NCBI GenBank assembly: GCA_905233895.1 | Contig: CAJOFL010000002.1 | Coordinates: 1-64,000 of the forward strand | Source of the DNA: an uncultured Bacteroidales bacterium | GTDB taxonomy: Bacteria > Bacteroidota > Bacteroidia > Bacteroidales > P3 | Reading direction: 5' to 3' | DNA length: 64,000 nt | Shown: piece by piece, positions 45,078-55,216 of the stretch | Layout of the letters: each line of letters opens with the position of its first letter | Numbering within the stretch: position 1 is the stretch's first letter | The notes under the pieces: model-generated | What the model was told of the DNA's origin: nothing | Databases searched by the model: none | The model's input: the letters and a program-made list of their open reading frames with translations, nothing else | Translations under genes and position numbers: made by a program

Positions 45078-45281
45078 TTATTGCTGGAGGCGGTTGTCCT
45101 CGGGGGCGGCGATCCAGATAATGAGGTAGGCCCAAAAGCCTAGGCTACCGCAGATAAGGGCGATAAGGAAGAGGATGCGGATGACGGTGGGGTCGACGTT
45201 GAGGTATTTGGCGACACCGCCGCAGACGCCGGCAATCTTGCGGTCGGTGATGCTGCGCGTCAGGCGTTTGTAACTTTCCAT
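45078..45281 (-). CDS. PspC-domain protein
   Basis: KRLTRSITDRKIAGVCGGVAKYLNVDPTVIRILFLIALICGSLGFWAYLIIWIAAPE. Confidence 0.93.
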   Translation of the reverse strand: MESYKRLTRSITDRKIAGVCGGVAKYLNVDPTVIRILFLIALICGSLGFWAYLIIWIAAPEDNRLQQ

Positions 45282-45301
45282 AGTATTTTTGATTTATGTT
45301 T

Positions 45302-47341
45302 TCAAAGCATTCCTTTGCGTTTAAGTAGGGCCTTGGGCGAGGGGTCTTTGCCTCGGAAGGCACGATAGAGGTCCATGGGCTCGACGGTGTTGCCGCTCTC
45401 GAGGAGGTGACGGAATTTGGCGGCCAGTTCGGGGTTGAAGAGGTCGCCGCTCTCAGCAAAGGCCTCGAAGGCGTCAGCGTCGAGGATGGCAGTCCAGGTG
45501 TAGGAGTAGTAGCCGGCATCGTAGCCAGTGGTGAAGATGTGCTGGAAGTAGGGGCTGCGGTAGCGGCTGATGATTTCGGGTATAAGGCCGATGCTGTTGA
45601 GGTACTGTTCTTCGAAAGCCAGCGGGTCGATGTACTTGTTATCCTTAATGGAATGGTATTCCATGTCGAGCAGCGAGGCTGCGAGGAGCTCGGTGGTTAT
45701 GAATCCCTGGCCATAGGTGGCGGCTGCTTCAATCTTCTTGATTAGTTCGTCGGGGATGGCCTCGCCGGTCTGATAATGTTTGGCGTAGGTCTTCATCACC
45801 TGCGGGTGGCGGCACCAGTTCTCCATAATCTGCGAGGGGAGTTCGACGAAGTCACGCGGCACGTTGGTGCCGGCCAGTGAGGGATAGGTGCATTTGGAGA
45901 GGAGTCCGTGGAGGGCGTGGCCGAATTCGTGGAAGAGGGTCTCGCTCTCGTCGAAGTTGAGCAGTGAGGGCTTGTCGGCGGTGGGTTTGGTGAAGTTGCA
46001 GACCACCTGGATGATGGGGATGATGTTGTTGCCGTCGAGGTCGCGGTATTGACCGCGGAATTCGGTCATCCAGGCACCGCTGCGCTTGCTGGCGCGGGGG
46101 TGGAAGTCCATGTAAAGGATGCCGATTACATTGTCGCCGTCCTTGACTTCGAAGGCACGGGCCTCTTTGTCATAGGAGGGCAGGTCGGTGCGTTCGGTGA
46201 AGGTGAGACCGTAGAGTTTGTTGGCCACCATGAAGGCGCCTTTGCGGACGCTGTCGAGCGAGAAATAGGGGCGCACTTCGGCATCGTCGAGGGCGTAGCG
46301 TTCGGCACGGAGTTTCTCGCTATAGTAGCGCCAATCCCACGGCTGAAGCTTGGCACCGGGCTCGTCTTTCTCGAGCATGGCCTGGTAGAGGTCGCGCTCC
46401 TGCTTGGCGAGTTTGAGGGCTGGGGTCCAGATGTCCATGAGGCATTTGTGTACGTTGGCGGGATTCTTGGCGAGGCAGTCGTCGAGCACCCAGTCGGCAT
46501 GTGTGGGGAAGCCGAGGATGTTGGCTCGCTCGAGGCGCAGGTTGACGAGGGTGTCGATTATCTTTGTGTTGTCGTATTCGCCCTCTTTGCAGCGGTCGGT
46601 GAATGCATGCCATACCTCCTCGCGGAGCTTGCGGTCGGGGCAGGTCTGCATGAAGGGTTCCCAGGTGGGCATGTCGAGGGTTACCTTGGTGCCGTCTTCC
46701 AGTTCCTTGCTGTAGGCGTTGGTGGCCTTCAGAACGTTCTGTGCGAAGCGCATGGTGAGCGAGGCTATCTTCTCGTTTAGTTCGCGGAAGCGGGCCTGCT
46801 TCTCTTCGGGAACGTTGGCGCCGCTGCGGACGAATCCTTTGTAGGTCTCTTCGAGGAGACGGGCCTGTTCGGCCTTGAGGTCGAGGCTGCCGCTTTGGAG
46901 CTGGTCGTAGACTGCCTTGATGCGGGCGAAAAGGCCGGCGTTGAGGGCGATGTCGTCGCCGTGGGCCGAAAGGAGGGGTGTGACTTCTTCTTCGATGGCT
47001 TCCATCTCAGGGCTGTTCTCGCACTCGGAGAGGTTGAAGAAGACGCCGCTGACCTCCTTGAGGAGGCGGCCGCTGTACTCGTAGGCGAGGATGGTGTTCT
47101 CGAAGGTGGGTGCCTCGGGGTTGTTCACTATGGCCTCGATTTCGGCCTTTTGTTGTGCCATGCCTTCGCGGAAGGCGGGCATGTAGTGTTCGGTCTTGAT
47201 ACGACCGAAGTCAGGAATCTCGTAGGGAGTGTTCCAGGGTGAGAGGAAGGGGTTCTCCATGTTCTTTTTGTCTTTACAGCCGGTGAGCGCCAGTGAGGCG
47301 AGGACGGCTATTGTTGCGATTGTTTTACAAGTCCTTTGCAT
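45302..47341 (-). CDS. M3-family metallopeptidase (peptidyl-dipeptidase Dcp-like)
   Basis: LFHEFGHALHGLLSKCTYPSLAGTNVPRDFVELPSQIMENW (HExGH); lipoprotein signal LALTGCKDK. Confidence 0.95.
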   Translation of the reverse strand: MQRTCKTIATIAVLASLALTGCKDKKNMENPFLSPWNTPYEIPDFGRIKTEHYMPAFREGMAQQKAEIEAIVNNPEAPTFENTILAYEYSGRLLKEVSGVFFNLSECENSPEMEAIEEEVTPLLSAHGDDIALNAGLFARIKAVYDQLQSGSLDLKAEQARLLEETYKGFVRSGANVPEEKQARFRELNEKIASLTMRFAQNVLKATNAYSKELEDGTKVTLDMPTWEPFMQTCPDRKLREEVWHAFTDRCKEGEYDNTKIIDTLVNLRLERANILGFPTHADWVLDDCLAKNPANVHKCLMDIWTPALKLAKQERDLYQAMLEKDEPGAKLQPWDWRYYSEKLRAERYALDDAEVRPYFSLDSVRKGAFMVANKLYGLTFTERTDLPSYDKEARAFEVKDGDNVIGILYMDFHPRASKRSGAWMTEFRGQYRDLDGNNIIPIIQVVCNFTKPTADKPSLLNFDESETLFHEFGHALHGLLSKCTYPSLAGTNVPRDFVELPSQIMENWCRHPQVMKTYAKHYQTGEAIPDELIKKIEAAATYGQGFITTELLAASLLDMEYHSIKDNKYIDPLAFEEQYLNSIGLIPEIISRYRSPYFQHIFTTGYDAGYYSYTWTAILDADAFEAFAESGDLFNPELAAKFRHLLESGNTVEPMDLYRAFRGKDPSPKALLKRKGML

Positions 47342-48720
47342 ATGTCTCTGAATAATTGTGCGTTCAGTTTCTTGGCCACGAAGGTGTGCTTTTTGTTTTC
47401 AATGAGGTAGATCTGTGGCGTCGACTGGATGTCGTAGACCTCTCGCCAGTCGACGTTGGCCTCGGCTCCGTTGAGGTTGATCCAGCGGCGGCTGGTCATG
47501 CCGTGCTCGGCGAGGAATTTCTTCCATTTCTTGATGGTGCCCTCGTCGGGTTCGCTGAGGATGGCGAAGGCGGTGAGGTCGAGGGAATCCTGGTATTCGT
47601 TGAAGACCTGGTAGAGGGCGGGTATTATATCGCGGCAGTGGCCGCAGGTGGGGCTCCAGAAGACTAGGAGGGTGTATTCGCCGCGCATGCGGTGGAGTGA
47701 GTAGGCGAGGTGGTTGGTGTCGAAGAGTATGAGTTCGGGGGCTTCGCGGCCGACGAGGAGGCGTTCCCACTTGGTGGCGCGCTCGACGTTTTCGTCAATG
47801 GCCGAGGGGTCGAACCATTCGGATGCCTTGCCAGTGGCGAAGTATCGCATGACGAGGTGTACGTAGACCTCGTCGTAGACCATGATGTTGCTCTGGAGGA
47901 AGTAGTCGGTCATCTTGTAGATTAGCCATTTGTTGACCTCGACAGAAGGTTCGGAACGGTCGATGAGAGTGTCGAGCCTGGGGCAGATCATCTCGGGCGG
48001 CCAGGCGCGCATGAATTTTTCCACATAGTCCATCACGCGCTGGTAGAAGACGGGCTTGGGGGTGCGGACCAGGAAGTCATCGTCGAGCGGCATGTGGTCG
48101 AAGTAGTGGTCCATCACGTAGTCGTAGCGTTCGCGCGGGGTCATCTTGGTGCCGTCGGCTTTCTCGGCGGGCACGTCGATGTCCTTGATGGCGTACATCA
48201 TCTTCGAAATCATTGCCTCGGGATGGCGCTTTATGACATCCATCGAGATAGTGTCGATCTTGAGTTGCAGCTGGTCGATGCGTTCCGCCCGGGCAGCCGA
48301 ATCGGGAATGCTCTTGCTCTCCTCAATCTCGCGGTAGATGGTCTCGGTTGCACGTTTGTAGTTGAAGAACACCTCGTTCTGTTTCGATCCTTTGACGCGC
48401 ATGTTCATCGTCCAGGAACGCTCGTCGGTATAGAAGCGGAAGTTGGGCTTCTCGTGGTAAATGACGAACTCGACGTAGCGGTTCTTGTTGTTGGTGAAGA
48501 AATAGAGGCCAGGGAGCAGTTCCCGGTCGCCCTCGAACACAAAGTGGCCCTTGCCGTCGTTGAAGGCTGTGTCGGCGATGCGTTCTGTGTTGGCATAATA
48601 GAAACAGAGGAGCATCATCGAGTCGCGGTTGCCGTCGATGTCGAGGGTTATCTTGTATGCGGGTTTGCCGAATGCCGCCAGCGGAAGCATCATCAGCAAG
48701 GCTATGATTAGGCGTCTCAT
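47308..48720 (-). CDS. Thioredoxin-like (TlpA-type, DUF5106-like) secreted protein
   Basis: LLVFWSPTCGHCRDIIPALYQVF; STPQIYLIENK. Confidence 0.88.
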   Translation of the reverse strand: MRRLIIALLMMLPLAAFGKPAYKITLDIDGNRDSMMLLCFYYANTERIADTAFNDGKGHFVFEGDRELLPGLYFFTNNKNRYVEFVIYHEKPNFRFYTDERSWTMNMRVKGSKQNEVFFNYKRATETIYREIEESKSIPDSAARAERIDQLQLKIDTISMDVIKRHPEAMISKMMYAIKDIDVPAEKADGTKMTPRERYDYVMDHYFDHMPLDDDFLVRTPKPVFYQRVMDYVEKFMRAWPPEMICPRLDTLIDRSEPSVEVNKWLIYKMTDYFLQSNIMVYDEVYVHLVMRYFATGKASEWFDPSAIDENVERATKWERLLVGREAPELILFDTNHLAYSLHRMRGEYTLLVFWSPTCGHCRDIIPALYQVFNEYQDSLDLTAFAILSEPDEGTIKKWKKFLAEHGMTSRRWINLNGAEANVDWREVYDIQSTPQIYLIENKKHTFVAKKLNAQLFRDICKGLVKQSQQ

Positions 48721-48800
48721 TTTTTATAAATTTTATTTATAACGTCGTGACGCGCGAATTATTGTGTGGCCTCCGAAGAAAAAAAATAGGGGTAGGAGTA

Positions 48801-48856
48801 GGGCAGGCGTTGATCAGGCGTTGATCAGGCGTTGATCAGGCGAGGGTGGGTTTAAT
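48801..48856. repeat. Family A repeat, copy 3
   Basis: GGG CAGGCGTTGAT x3 CAGGCGAGGGTGGGTTTAAT; long 3' flank seen in copies 1 and 2 is lacking. Confidence 0.9.
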
Positions 48857-48870
48857 GTACTGTAAAATAG

Positions 48871-50175
48871 TTATTTACCGATGCAGAATCTTCCGAAGAT
48901 GCTGGATAACAGGTCGTTGGAGGTTATCTCACCAGTGATGGTTCCCAGATGGTAAATGGCGTCTCGCAAATCTACGGCCACTAGGTCGGTAGGCGTTCCG
49001 GCTTCCAGACCCGCCTTGACGTTGGCAAGAGCCTGTGCCACAAGGCGCAGGGCGTCGCGATGGCGCACGTTGGTAAGCATCACGTCGGAGGTGACTGTTG
49101 CGCTCATTTTGCTGAGCATTAATACTTTAAGTTCATCAATTCCATAGCCCGTCTTGGCCGATACTTCCACGGCGTTGGCGGGGCGGCGGATGGTTTCTCC
49201 CGAACTAAGGAGATCACATTTGTTGTAGACCAATATTGTATCCTTGCCTTCCTTGAGCGGCTCTTCCGCATTATCCGCTGCGGTTGAGTCGATTACGTGT
49301 AGGATAATCAAGGCCTCGTCAATGGCGCGTCTGCTCCGTTCTATGCCGAGGACTTCCACGGGGTCGTTGCTATGGCGCAGGCCGGCGGTGTCGATAAAGC
49401 GGAATGTCAGTCCGTCGATATTGAGAGTCTCCTCGACAGTGTCGCGTGTGGTGCCTGGAACGGAACTTACGATGGCACGGTCGTCATGCAGTAATGCGTT
49501 GAGCAGCGATGACTTGCCGGCGTTCGGACGCCCCACTATTGCCACCGGTATGCCGCGTTTTACAGCGTTACCCATGGCGAATGAAGATATGAGCGACGTG
49601 AGATGTGAGTCGAGTTCTGCAATCAGTTGGTTCAGATGTGTGCGGTCGGCAAATTCGACATCCTCCTGACTAAAGTCCAACTCCAACTCCATAAGGCTGG
49701 TAAGATCGAGCAATTCCTGCCTTAAAGCCTTCAGTTGTTCGGCGTAACCGCCGCGCAGCTGGCTTACAGCCAGCCGGTGCTGTGCCGGTGTTACCGCCTC
49801 GATAAGGTCGGCAACAGCTTCAGCCTGCGAGAGATTCATCCGGCCGTTGAGGAAAGCCCTCATGGTGAACTCGCCAGGTTCTGCCATTCGAGCTCCGCTG
49901 TCGACAAGAGATTGGAGGATTGTCTGTTGGATATACACCGAGCCGTGGCAGGAGATTTCCACCGTCGGCTCGCCGCTGTATCCGCGAGGGTACCATATTG
50001 CCACCACGTCGTCCAGTTCACCGAAACGACACCAGGTGGCCGTTCTTGGCTTCAATGACTTGGTTGACAAGTGCTTCAGGGCAATATTAAGTGCGGAATT
50101 GCCGCTTATGCGCACTACGGCTATGCCGCCAGTGCCCGGTGCGGTGGCAACTGCCACTATGGTATCATTGCTCAT
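48871..50175 (-). CDS. mnmE: tRNA uridine-5-carboxymethylaminomethyl(34) synthesis GTPase MnmE
   Basis: MSNDTIVAVATAPGTGGIAVVRISG, GRPNAGKSSLLNALL, DTAGLR, C-terminal FCIGK. Confidence 0.95.
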   Translation of the reverse strand: MSNDTIVAVATAPGTGGIAVVRISGNSALNIALKHLSTKSLKPRTATWCRFGELDDVVAIWYPRGYSGEPTVEISCHGSVYIQQTILQSLVDSGARMAEPGEFTMRAFLNGRMNLSQAEAVADLIEAVTPAQHRLAVSQLRGGYAEQLKALRQELLDLTSLMELELDFSQEDVEFADRTHLNQLIAELDSHLTSLISSFAMGNAVKRGIPVAIVGRPNAGKSSLLNALLHDDRAIVSSVPGTTRDTVEETLNIDGLTFRFIDTAGLRHSNDPVEVLGIERSRRAIDEALIILHVIDSTAADNAEEPLKEGKDTILVYNKCDLLSSGETIRRPANAVEVSAKTGYGIDELKVLMLSKMSATVTSDVMLTNVRHRDALRLVAQALANVKAGLEAGTPTDLVAVDLRDAIYHLGTITGEITSNDLLSSIFGRFCIGK

Positions 50176-50656
50176 CGGCAGGGGTATGGTCGTCTGGAAT
50201 GTACCGTTCACCGAACAGCGAACGGCCCTCGTCGTCGGTAAGGCCGAGGTCGATTTTTATGCGGTAGATGTTGGGATAGTTGAGGAACAGTACCAGTGTG
50301 CTTACCATAGCCAGCATAAGTAGTACGGTTCTGCCGCTGAGGAAGGTAAACACACAGAGTATCACCACCACGGCAAGCATCGTCATGTATAGGTCGCGCA
50401 CGTGTTGGGCATAGCCGCTCAGTTTCTTTTCGAGTTTTTCCGACTGCCGCAGTTGTGGTATTTGACGGCGTACTGACAGGAGCATCATGCTTACCGACAA
50501 AATGGCCAGCACTGTTCCTGCAATGACCATCCAGCGTGAGGCACCGGCCATTGGGTGCAACACATTGCAGAGCACTGCGGCCACTATCACCGCCCCCACC
50601 GCCCCCCAAAGGCCGATGGCGGCGTAATGCTTGGTTTTCTTGATGTAATCTTGCAT
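50165..50656 (-). CDS. Small integral membrane protein, unknown
   Basis: Four hydrophobic segments; between mnmE and uvrA on the same strand. Confidence 0.65.
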   Translation of the reverse strand: MQDYIKKTKHYAAIGLWGAVGAVIVAAVLCNVLHPMAGASRWMVIAGTVLAILSVSMMLLSVRRQIPQLRQSEKLEKKLSGYAQHVRDLYMTMLAVVVILCVFTFLSGRTVLLMLAMVSTLVLFLNYPNIYRIKIDLGLTDDEGRSLFGERYIPDDHTPADEQ

Positions 50657-50657
50657 G

Positions 50658-53492
50658 TTATAGTTTCAAATACTTTGCTGTGTAGGATTCTTTGCATTTG
50701 AGCAGGTCCTCGGGAGTGCCGGCGAAGACAACCTGACCTCCTTCCGAGCCTCCCTCGGGTCCGAGGTCGATTACCCAGTCGGCGCTTTTGATAATGTCGT
50801 GATGGTGTTCGATGACCACCACTGAATGCCCTTTCTCTATCAGCCGATCGAAGGCAGCTAGCAACTTTTCTATGTCGTGGAAGTGGAGTCCGGTGGAGGG
50901 CTCGTCGAAAATAAAGAGCACTGGATTGACGTTCTCGCCCCTGACAAGGTATGAGGCCAGCTTAATTCGCTGTGCCTCACCCCCGCTAAGCGACGAGGAG
51001 GACTGCCCGAGGGTCAGGTAGCCGAGACCCACATCCTGTAACGGTTTTAGCCGTTGGTAGATGTTTTTTGTCTCGTTGTCGTTGAAAAACTCTACGGCTT
51101 CGTCGACCGACAGGTCGAGCACGTCGTTGATATTTTTGCCGCGGTAGGTCACCTCGAGGGCTTCGTCCTTATAGCGGCGTCCGTGGCATTCGTCGCATAC
51201 CAGATGCACGTCGCTCATGAACTGCATGCTGACGGTCACCGTGCCCTCGCCTTGACACTCTTCGCAGCGTCCTCCCTCAACGTTGAACGAGAAGAAACTG
51301 CTCTTGTAGCCACGCGCTTTCGCAAGGGGTTGAGTGGCGAAGAGGGTGCGGATTTCGTCGAAGGCCTTCATATAGGTGGCGGGATTGCTGCGCGAGGAGC
51401 GTCCGATGGGGTTCTGGTCCACCATTTCTACTGCCGTGACACGGCCAGTGTCGCCAGTCAGTTCGACACATGAGCCCACATAGTCGGCGTTGCCGTCCAT
51501 ACGGCGTTGCATCACGTCGTAGAGCACACGGCGTATCAGGCTGCTTTTGCCCGACCCGCTGACGCCAGTGACCACGGTTAGCACCCCGAGGGGGATGTCA
51601 ACGTCCACATTCTTCAGGTTATTGGCATAGGCACCGTGGATACTGATACGGTCGCGCCAGCGACGCCGTTCCTTAGGTATGGTGATGGTGCGGCGCCCCA
51701 GTAGGTAGTCGGCTGTCAGCGAGCGTTTGGCTTGCTTGAGGTCTTTGGGTAAGCCGCTGAAGACAACCTCGCCGCCGTGACTTCCGGCTCCTGGACCTAT
51801 GTCAATCAGCCAGTCGGCCGAGCGGATGATGTCTTCGTCGTGCTCTACCACTATGACGGTGTTACCGAGGTCTCGCAACTGCTTGAGCACGTGGATTAGA
51901 CGGTTGGTATCGCGGCTATGGAGGCCTACCGAGGGTTCGTCGAGGATGTATATCGAGCCCACAAGCGAGCTGCCCAACTGGGTGGCCAGGTTGATGCGCT
52001 GACTCTCGCCACCGCTGAGCGAGCGGCTTTCACGACCGAGAGTGAGGTAGCCAAGTCCCACGTCGAGCAGATACTGGCTGCGGTGGCGCAGTTCGGTGCG
52101 CAGTCGGTCGGTGGTCTTGAGTTCTGTGTCGGTAAGGGCGCCGTCAAGGCTGGCAATCCATTCGGAGAACTGCTGCACCGGCATATCGGTCAGTTCGATG
52201 ATGGAACGGCCAGCCACTTTTACGTATGAGGCATCTTTTCTCAGCCGGTGACCGTGGCAGTCAGGACAGGTGGTGCGTCCACGGTAGCGGGCCAGCATAA
52301 CACGGTATTGTATCTTGTAGCTCTGGCTCTCCACCCACCGGAAAAAACCGTTAAGCCCTTCCCACACCCCTTTGCCGTGCCAGAGATAGTCTTTCTGTTC
52401 TTGGGTGAGTTTGTAATATGGCGTGTGGATTGGGAAGCCCGCGTCGGCGGCATGACGGATGAACTCGCGCTTGACGTCCTGCATCTTGTCGCCGTTCCAG
52501 CATACGATGGCGTTCTCGTAGACCGAGCGACTCTTGTTGGGCACCACCAGGTTCTCATCGATGCCTATAATGTTGCCGTAGCCTTGGCAGGTGGGGCAGG
52601 CTCCGTAAGGGTTGTTAAACGAGAAGAAATTGGGGTTGGGCTTCTCAAAAGTGATGCCGTCGGCCTCGAAGCGGTTGCTGAAAGTTCGGAGTTCGTTCGA
52701 CAAGTTCGTGGAACTAGCCACGGGGTTTTGAGTCCGAAGTTCTCTTGATGCGTCAGCTATCTCTGAACTCCGACTTCCAAACTCAGACTTGACGCAGCAA
52801 CTGCCTCGGCCTTCGAAGAAGGCGCTTTGAACGCTCTCGGCGATGCGGGCGGCCTGCTGGTCGTTGTCTGGTCGCACCTCGACGCGGTCGACTATCAGTA
52901 GCGCATTGTCGTCAAGCTCTACCCCGTCAAGGTTCTCAATCCTCACTATAGTACCCTTCACCATCACGCGCTGATAGCCCTCCTGGTGCAGTATCTCCAG
53001 TTGCTGCCTAAGTGGTCGCTCCTTAGAGTCCTCGAGCGGCGCAAGAATCATTACCTTGCCCCGTTCACCGATGCCAAGAATATAGTCCACCACGTCGCTT
53101 ACCGTGTGGCGTTTCACCTCCATGCCGCTCACAGGCGAGTAGGTGCGGCCGATGCGGGCGAAGAGGAGCTTGAGGTATTCATAGATCTCGGTCTGGGTTC
53201 CGACGGTGGAACGTGGGTTCGACGAACTGACACGCTGCTCGATGGCCACTGCCGGCGCCAGCCCGTGGATATAGTCCACATCAGGCTTGGTCATCCTACC
53301 AAGAAACTGGCGGGCATACGAGCTCATGCTCTCCACATAGCGACGCTGTCCTTCGGCGAAGATAGTGTCGAAAGCTAGGCTCGACTTGCCGCTGCCGCTT
53401 AGGCCGGTGACTACAATCAACTTACCCTGCGGAAGTTCGAGGTCGATATTCTTGAGATTGTTGGCGCGGGCGCCGTGGACGGAGATAGGCAT
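50658..53492 (-). CDS. uvrA: Excinuclease ABC subunit A
   Basis: [43 protein letters not shown], zinc motifs Cxx[25 protein letters not shown]. Confidence 0.96.
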   Translation of the reverse strand: MPISVHGARANNLKNIDLELPQGKLIVVTGLSGSGKSSLAFDTIFAEGQRRYVESMSSYARQFLGRMTKPDVDYIHGLAPAVAIEQRVSSSNPRSTVGTQTEIYEYLKLLFARIGRTYSPVSGMEVKRHTVSDVVDYILGIGERGKVMILAPLEDSKERPLRQQLEILHQEGYQRVMVKGTIVRIENLDGVELDDNALLIVDRVEVRPDNDQQAARIAESVQSAFFEGRGSCCVKSEFGSRSSEIADASRELRTQNPVASSTNLSNELRTFSNRFEADGITFEKPNPNFFSFNNPYGACPTCQGYGNIIGIDENLVVPNKSRSVYENAIVCWNGDKMQDVKREFIRHAADAGFPIHTPYYKLTQEQKDYLWHGKGVWEGLNGFFRWVESQSYKIQYRVMLARYRGRTTCPDCHGHRLRKDASYVKVAGRSIIELTDMPVQQFSEWIASLDGALTDTELKTTDRLRTELRHRSQYLLDVGLGYLTLGRESRSLSGGESQRINLATQLGSSLVGSIYILDEPSVGLHSRDTNRLIHVLKQLRDLGNTVIVVEHDEDIIRSADWLIDIGPGAGSHGGEVVFSGLPKDLKQAKRSLTADYLLGRRTITIPKERRRWRDRISIHGAYANNLKNVDVDIPLGVLTVVTGVSGSGKSSLIRRVLYDVMQRRMDGNADYVGSCVELTGDTGRVTAVEMVDQNPIGRSSRSNPATYMKAFDEIRTLFATQPLAKARGYKSSFFSFNVEGGRCEECQGEGTVTVSMQFMSDVHLVCDECHGRRYKDEALEVTYRGKNINDVLDLSVDEAVEFFNDNETKNIYQRLKPLQDVGLGYLTLGQSSSSLSGGEAQRIKLASYLVRGENVNPVLFIFDEPSTGLHFHDIEKLLAAFDRLIEKGHSVVVIEHHHDIIKSADWVIDLGPEGGSEGGQVVFAGTPEDLLKCKESYTAKYLKL

Positions 53493-54911
53493 TTATCGAC
53501 TCAATTTGATATGCCGCAGACGTGAGCCGTGCACAGTGATGATATCAAATTGCTTAGTCAGATGCAGCACCGAGTGTTTGCTCTTGGCCTCGAGGATATC
53601 TTTGTGCACCTCACCGCCGGGGGCTATGGTATAGAGCACGATGTTGCTCTTGTCGCCCATCTTGAGCATTTTGGCCTCCTTGCCGATTTCGTAGGCTGCG
53701 GGCAATTTGCGGCTCTCGCTCTTGACAATGCAGAGTGTGTCGCCCATAGTGGCGAAGCCCACGTTGAGCAGGTCAGGGTTCCCTTTCTGCCAGTCATTGC
53801 GGCGCAGGTTGCGTGTCCAGAGAACGTTGGCGGCGGTGTCCACCGCCATGATATGCAGGCCCACGCGCGAGAAAGAATGCTCCTCGGTTCCGTTATCGGC
53901 CAAAGAGATCTTCTCGAAATTGCGCCCGATAGCCATGGCGGCGCCGTAGGGCAGTGGAATGAAGTCTAGGGGAGTAGCGTGTTCGCATAGGAGGTCGCGT
54001 TGAACCTTTTTTGTGGGCTTGTTGTAGAGGATATTGATGTCCTCGTTATGGAACGGGCGGATAGTGAAACCCGCCAAACGAGCCTCGGCCAAGTCGTAGG
54101 CCAGCGCCACGGTGCCGCCACAGAACTCCTCGGCCCCGCGGAAACCGCTGCCGCTTATAGTGCCCATGGCAATCATGCGGCTGCCGATTATATTAGCAAT
54201 CTGCAGCTCGCGTGGCGGCTCGCAGGTGACCAGCGCTTCGTTGGTCTCTGCATGGCTGCGGTCGGCATAGTTGACGATGACATGAAGCGTCATCCCGTCC
54301 TGCTCCGTGCCGATGGTGACAATGCGTCCGTCGTCGGTTACCCGCAGCTGATCCATCGTGCCCAGTGGGTATTCATGGCGGAACTCCTTCATGCCGTCGG
54401 CCGTCAGCAGCGTGATGAAGGCGGAATACTGCTTGCTCTCGGTATACTCCACAATCGAACAGAGACCTATCCTGTTGCCTGATGGCGATACGGCACCCCA
54501 AAGTAGGCAGTTGTCCTTCTTGCCGTGGGCCAAAGTCTGCAGTGTGTCTACCTTCCATTCGCCTAGCGGGGTACAGCGGGCAATCAGCAAGTCGGTGCGC
54601 TGACGGTGCGAGCAGTCGGCGAGTACCAGCGTCACTGTGTCGCCGCTCATCGTAGCGGCAAGCAACTCCTCGGCGTTGGTCTTCAATCCCTGGGTGCGGG
54701 TGGGCTCCATCTGATGGTCTGCGCCAACCACCTGCCATCCGTTGCGGGCTTGGCTCACCCATATCATGCCCTCCTCTGTCCGTCCGATAAACTTGGCGTC
54801 GACCATGCGATCGTCGTCGATATGGCGGCTCTCCGTTCCCTTGTCGATTATAAACTGCGCGTCGGCAACCGCGGTCGCCAACAGCAGCGCTATGATAGTC
54901 AGTCGTTTCAT
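53493..54911 (-). CDS. Secreted beta-propeller-like protein, unknown
   Basis: Signal peptide; long extracytoplasmic domain without clear motif. Confidence 0.6.
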   Translation of the reverse strand: MKRLTIIALLLATAVADAQFIIDKGTESRHIDDDRMVDAKFIGRTEEGMIWVSQARNGWQVVGADHQMEPTRTQGLKTNAEELLAATMSGDTVTLVLADCSHRQRTDLLIARCTPLGEWKVDTLQTLAHGKKDNCLLWGAVSPSGNRIGLCSIVEYTESKQYSAFITLLTADGMKEFRHEYPLGTMDQLRVTDDGRIVTIGTEQDGMTLHVIVNYADRSHAETNEALVTCEPPRELQIANIIGSRMIAMGTISGSGFRGAEEFCGGTVALAYDLAEARLAGFTIRPFHNEDINILYNKPTKKVQRDLLCEHATPLDFIPLPYGAAMAIGRNFEKISLADNGTEEHSFSRVGLHIMAVDTAANVLWTRNLRRNDWQKGNPDLLNVGFATMGDTLCIVKSESRKLPAAYEIGKEAKMLKMGDKSNIVLYTIAPGGEVHKDILEAKSKHSVLHLTKQFDIITVHGSRLRHIKLSR

Positions 54912-55216
54912 GCCTTCAAATATTGGATATTATAAAATGCAAAAGTACAAAACAACTTCGACATAGCCAAATTTATTTTTTATAATTGTAGGAATTGAAG
55001 TTATAGTATATGATAGCGTGTTTCTCAACTTCGTTCCTCACATGAAATACCGTTACGGTCCGTTTCAGTGGTGACACGGCAATCACCGGCGGAGGCAGGG
55101 TTTTGTCGGCCGGCAGGTCGGCGGGGTAGTGCATCAGGTGGCTGAAGTCGTGTCTGTTTGCCAGGTGCTTGTTATTTGTAAAAAAAAGTGGGCGCCAGAC
55201 AACTGACCACCAAACA

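Noticed and set aside
47308-47341. 34-nt overlap between the TlpA-like and M3 peptidase genes as evidence of a wrong call
   Set aside because: Both reading frames are well supported: lipoprotein signal for the M3 protein and a plausible thioredoxin-like C-terminus; overlapping starts are common in this window.
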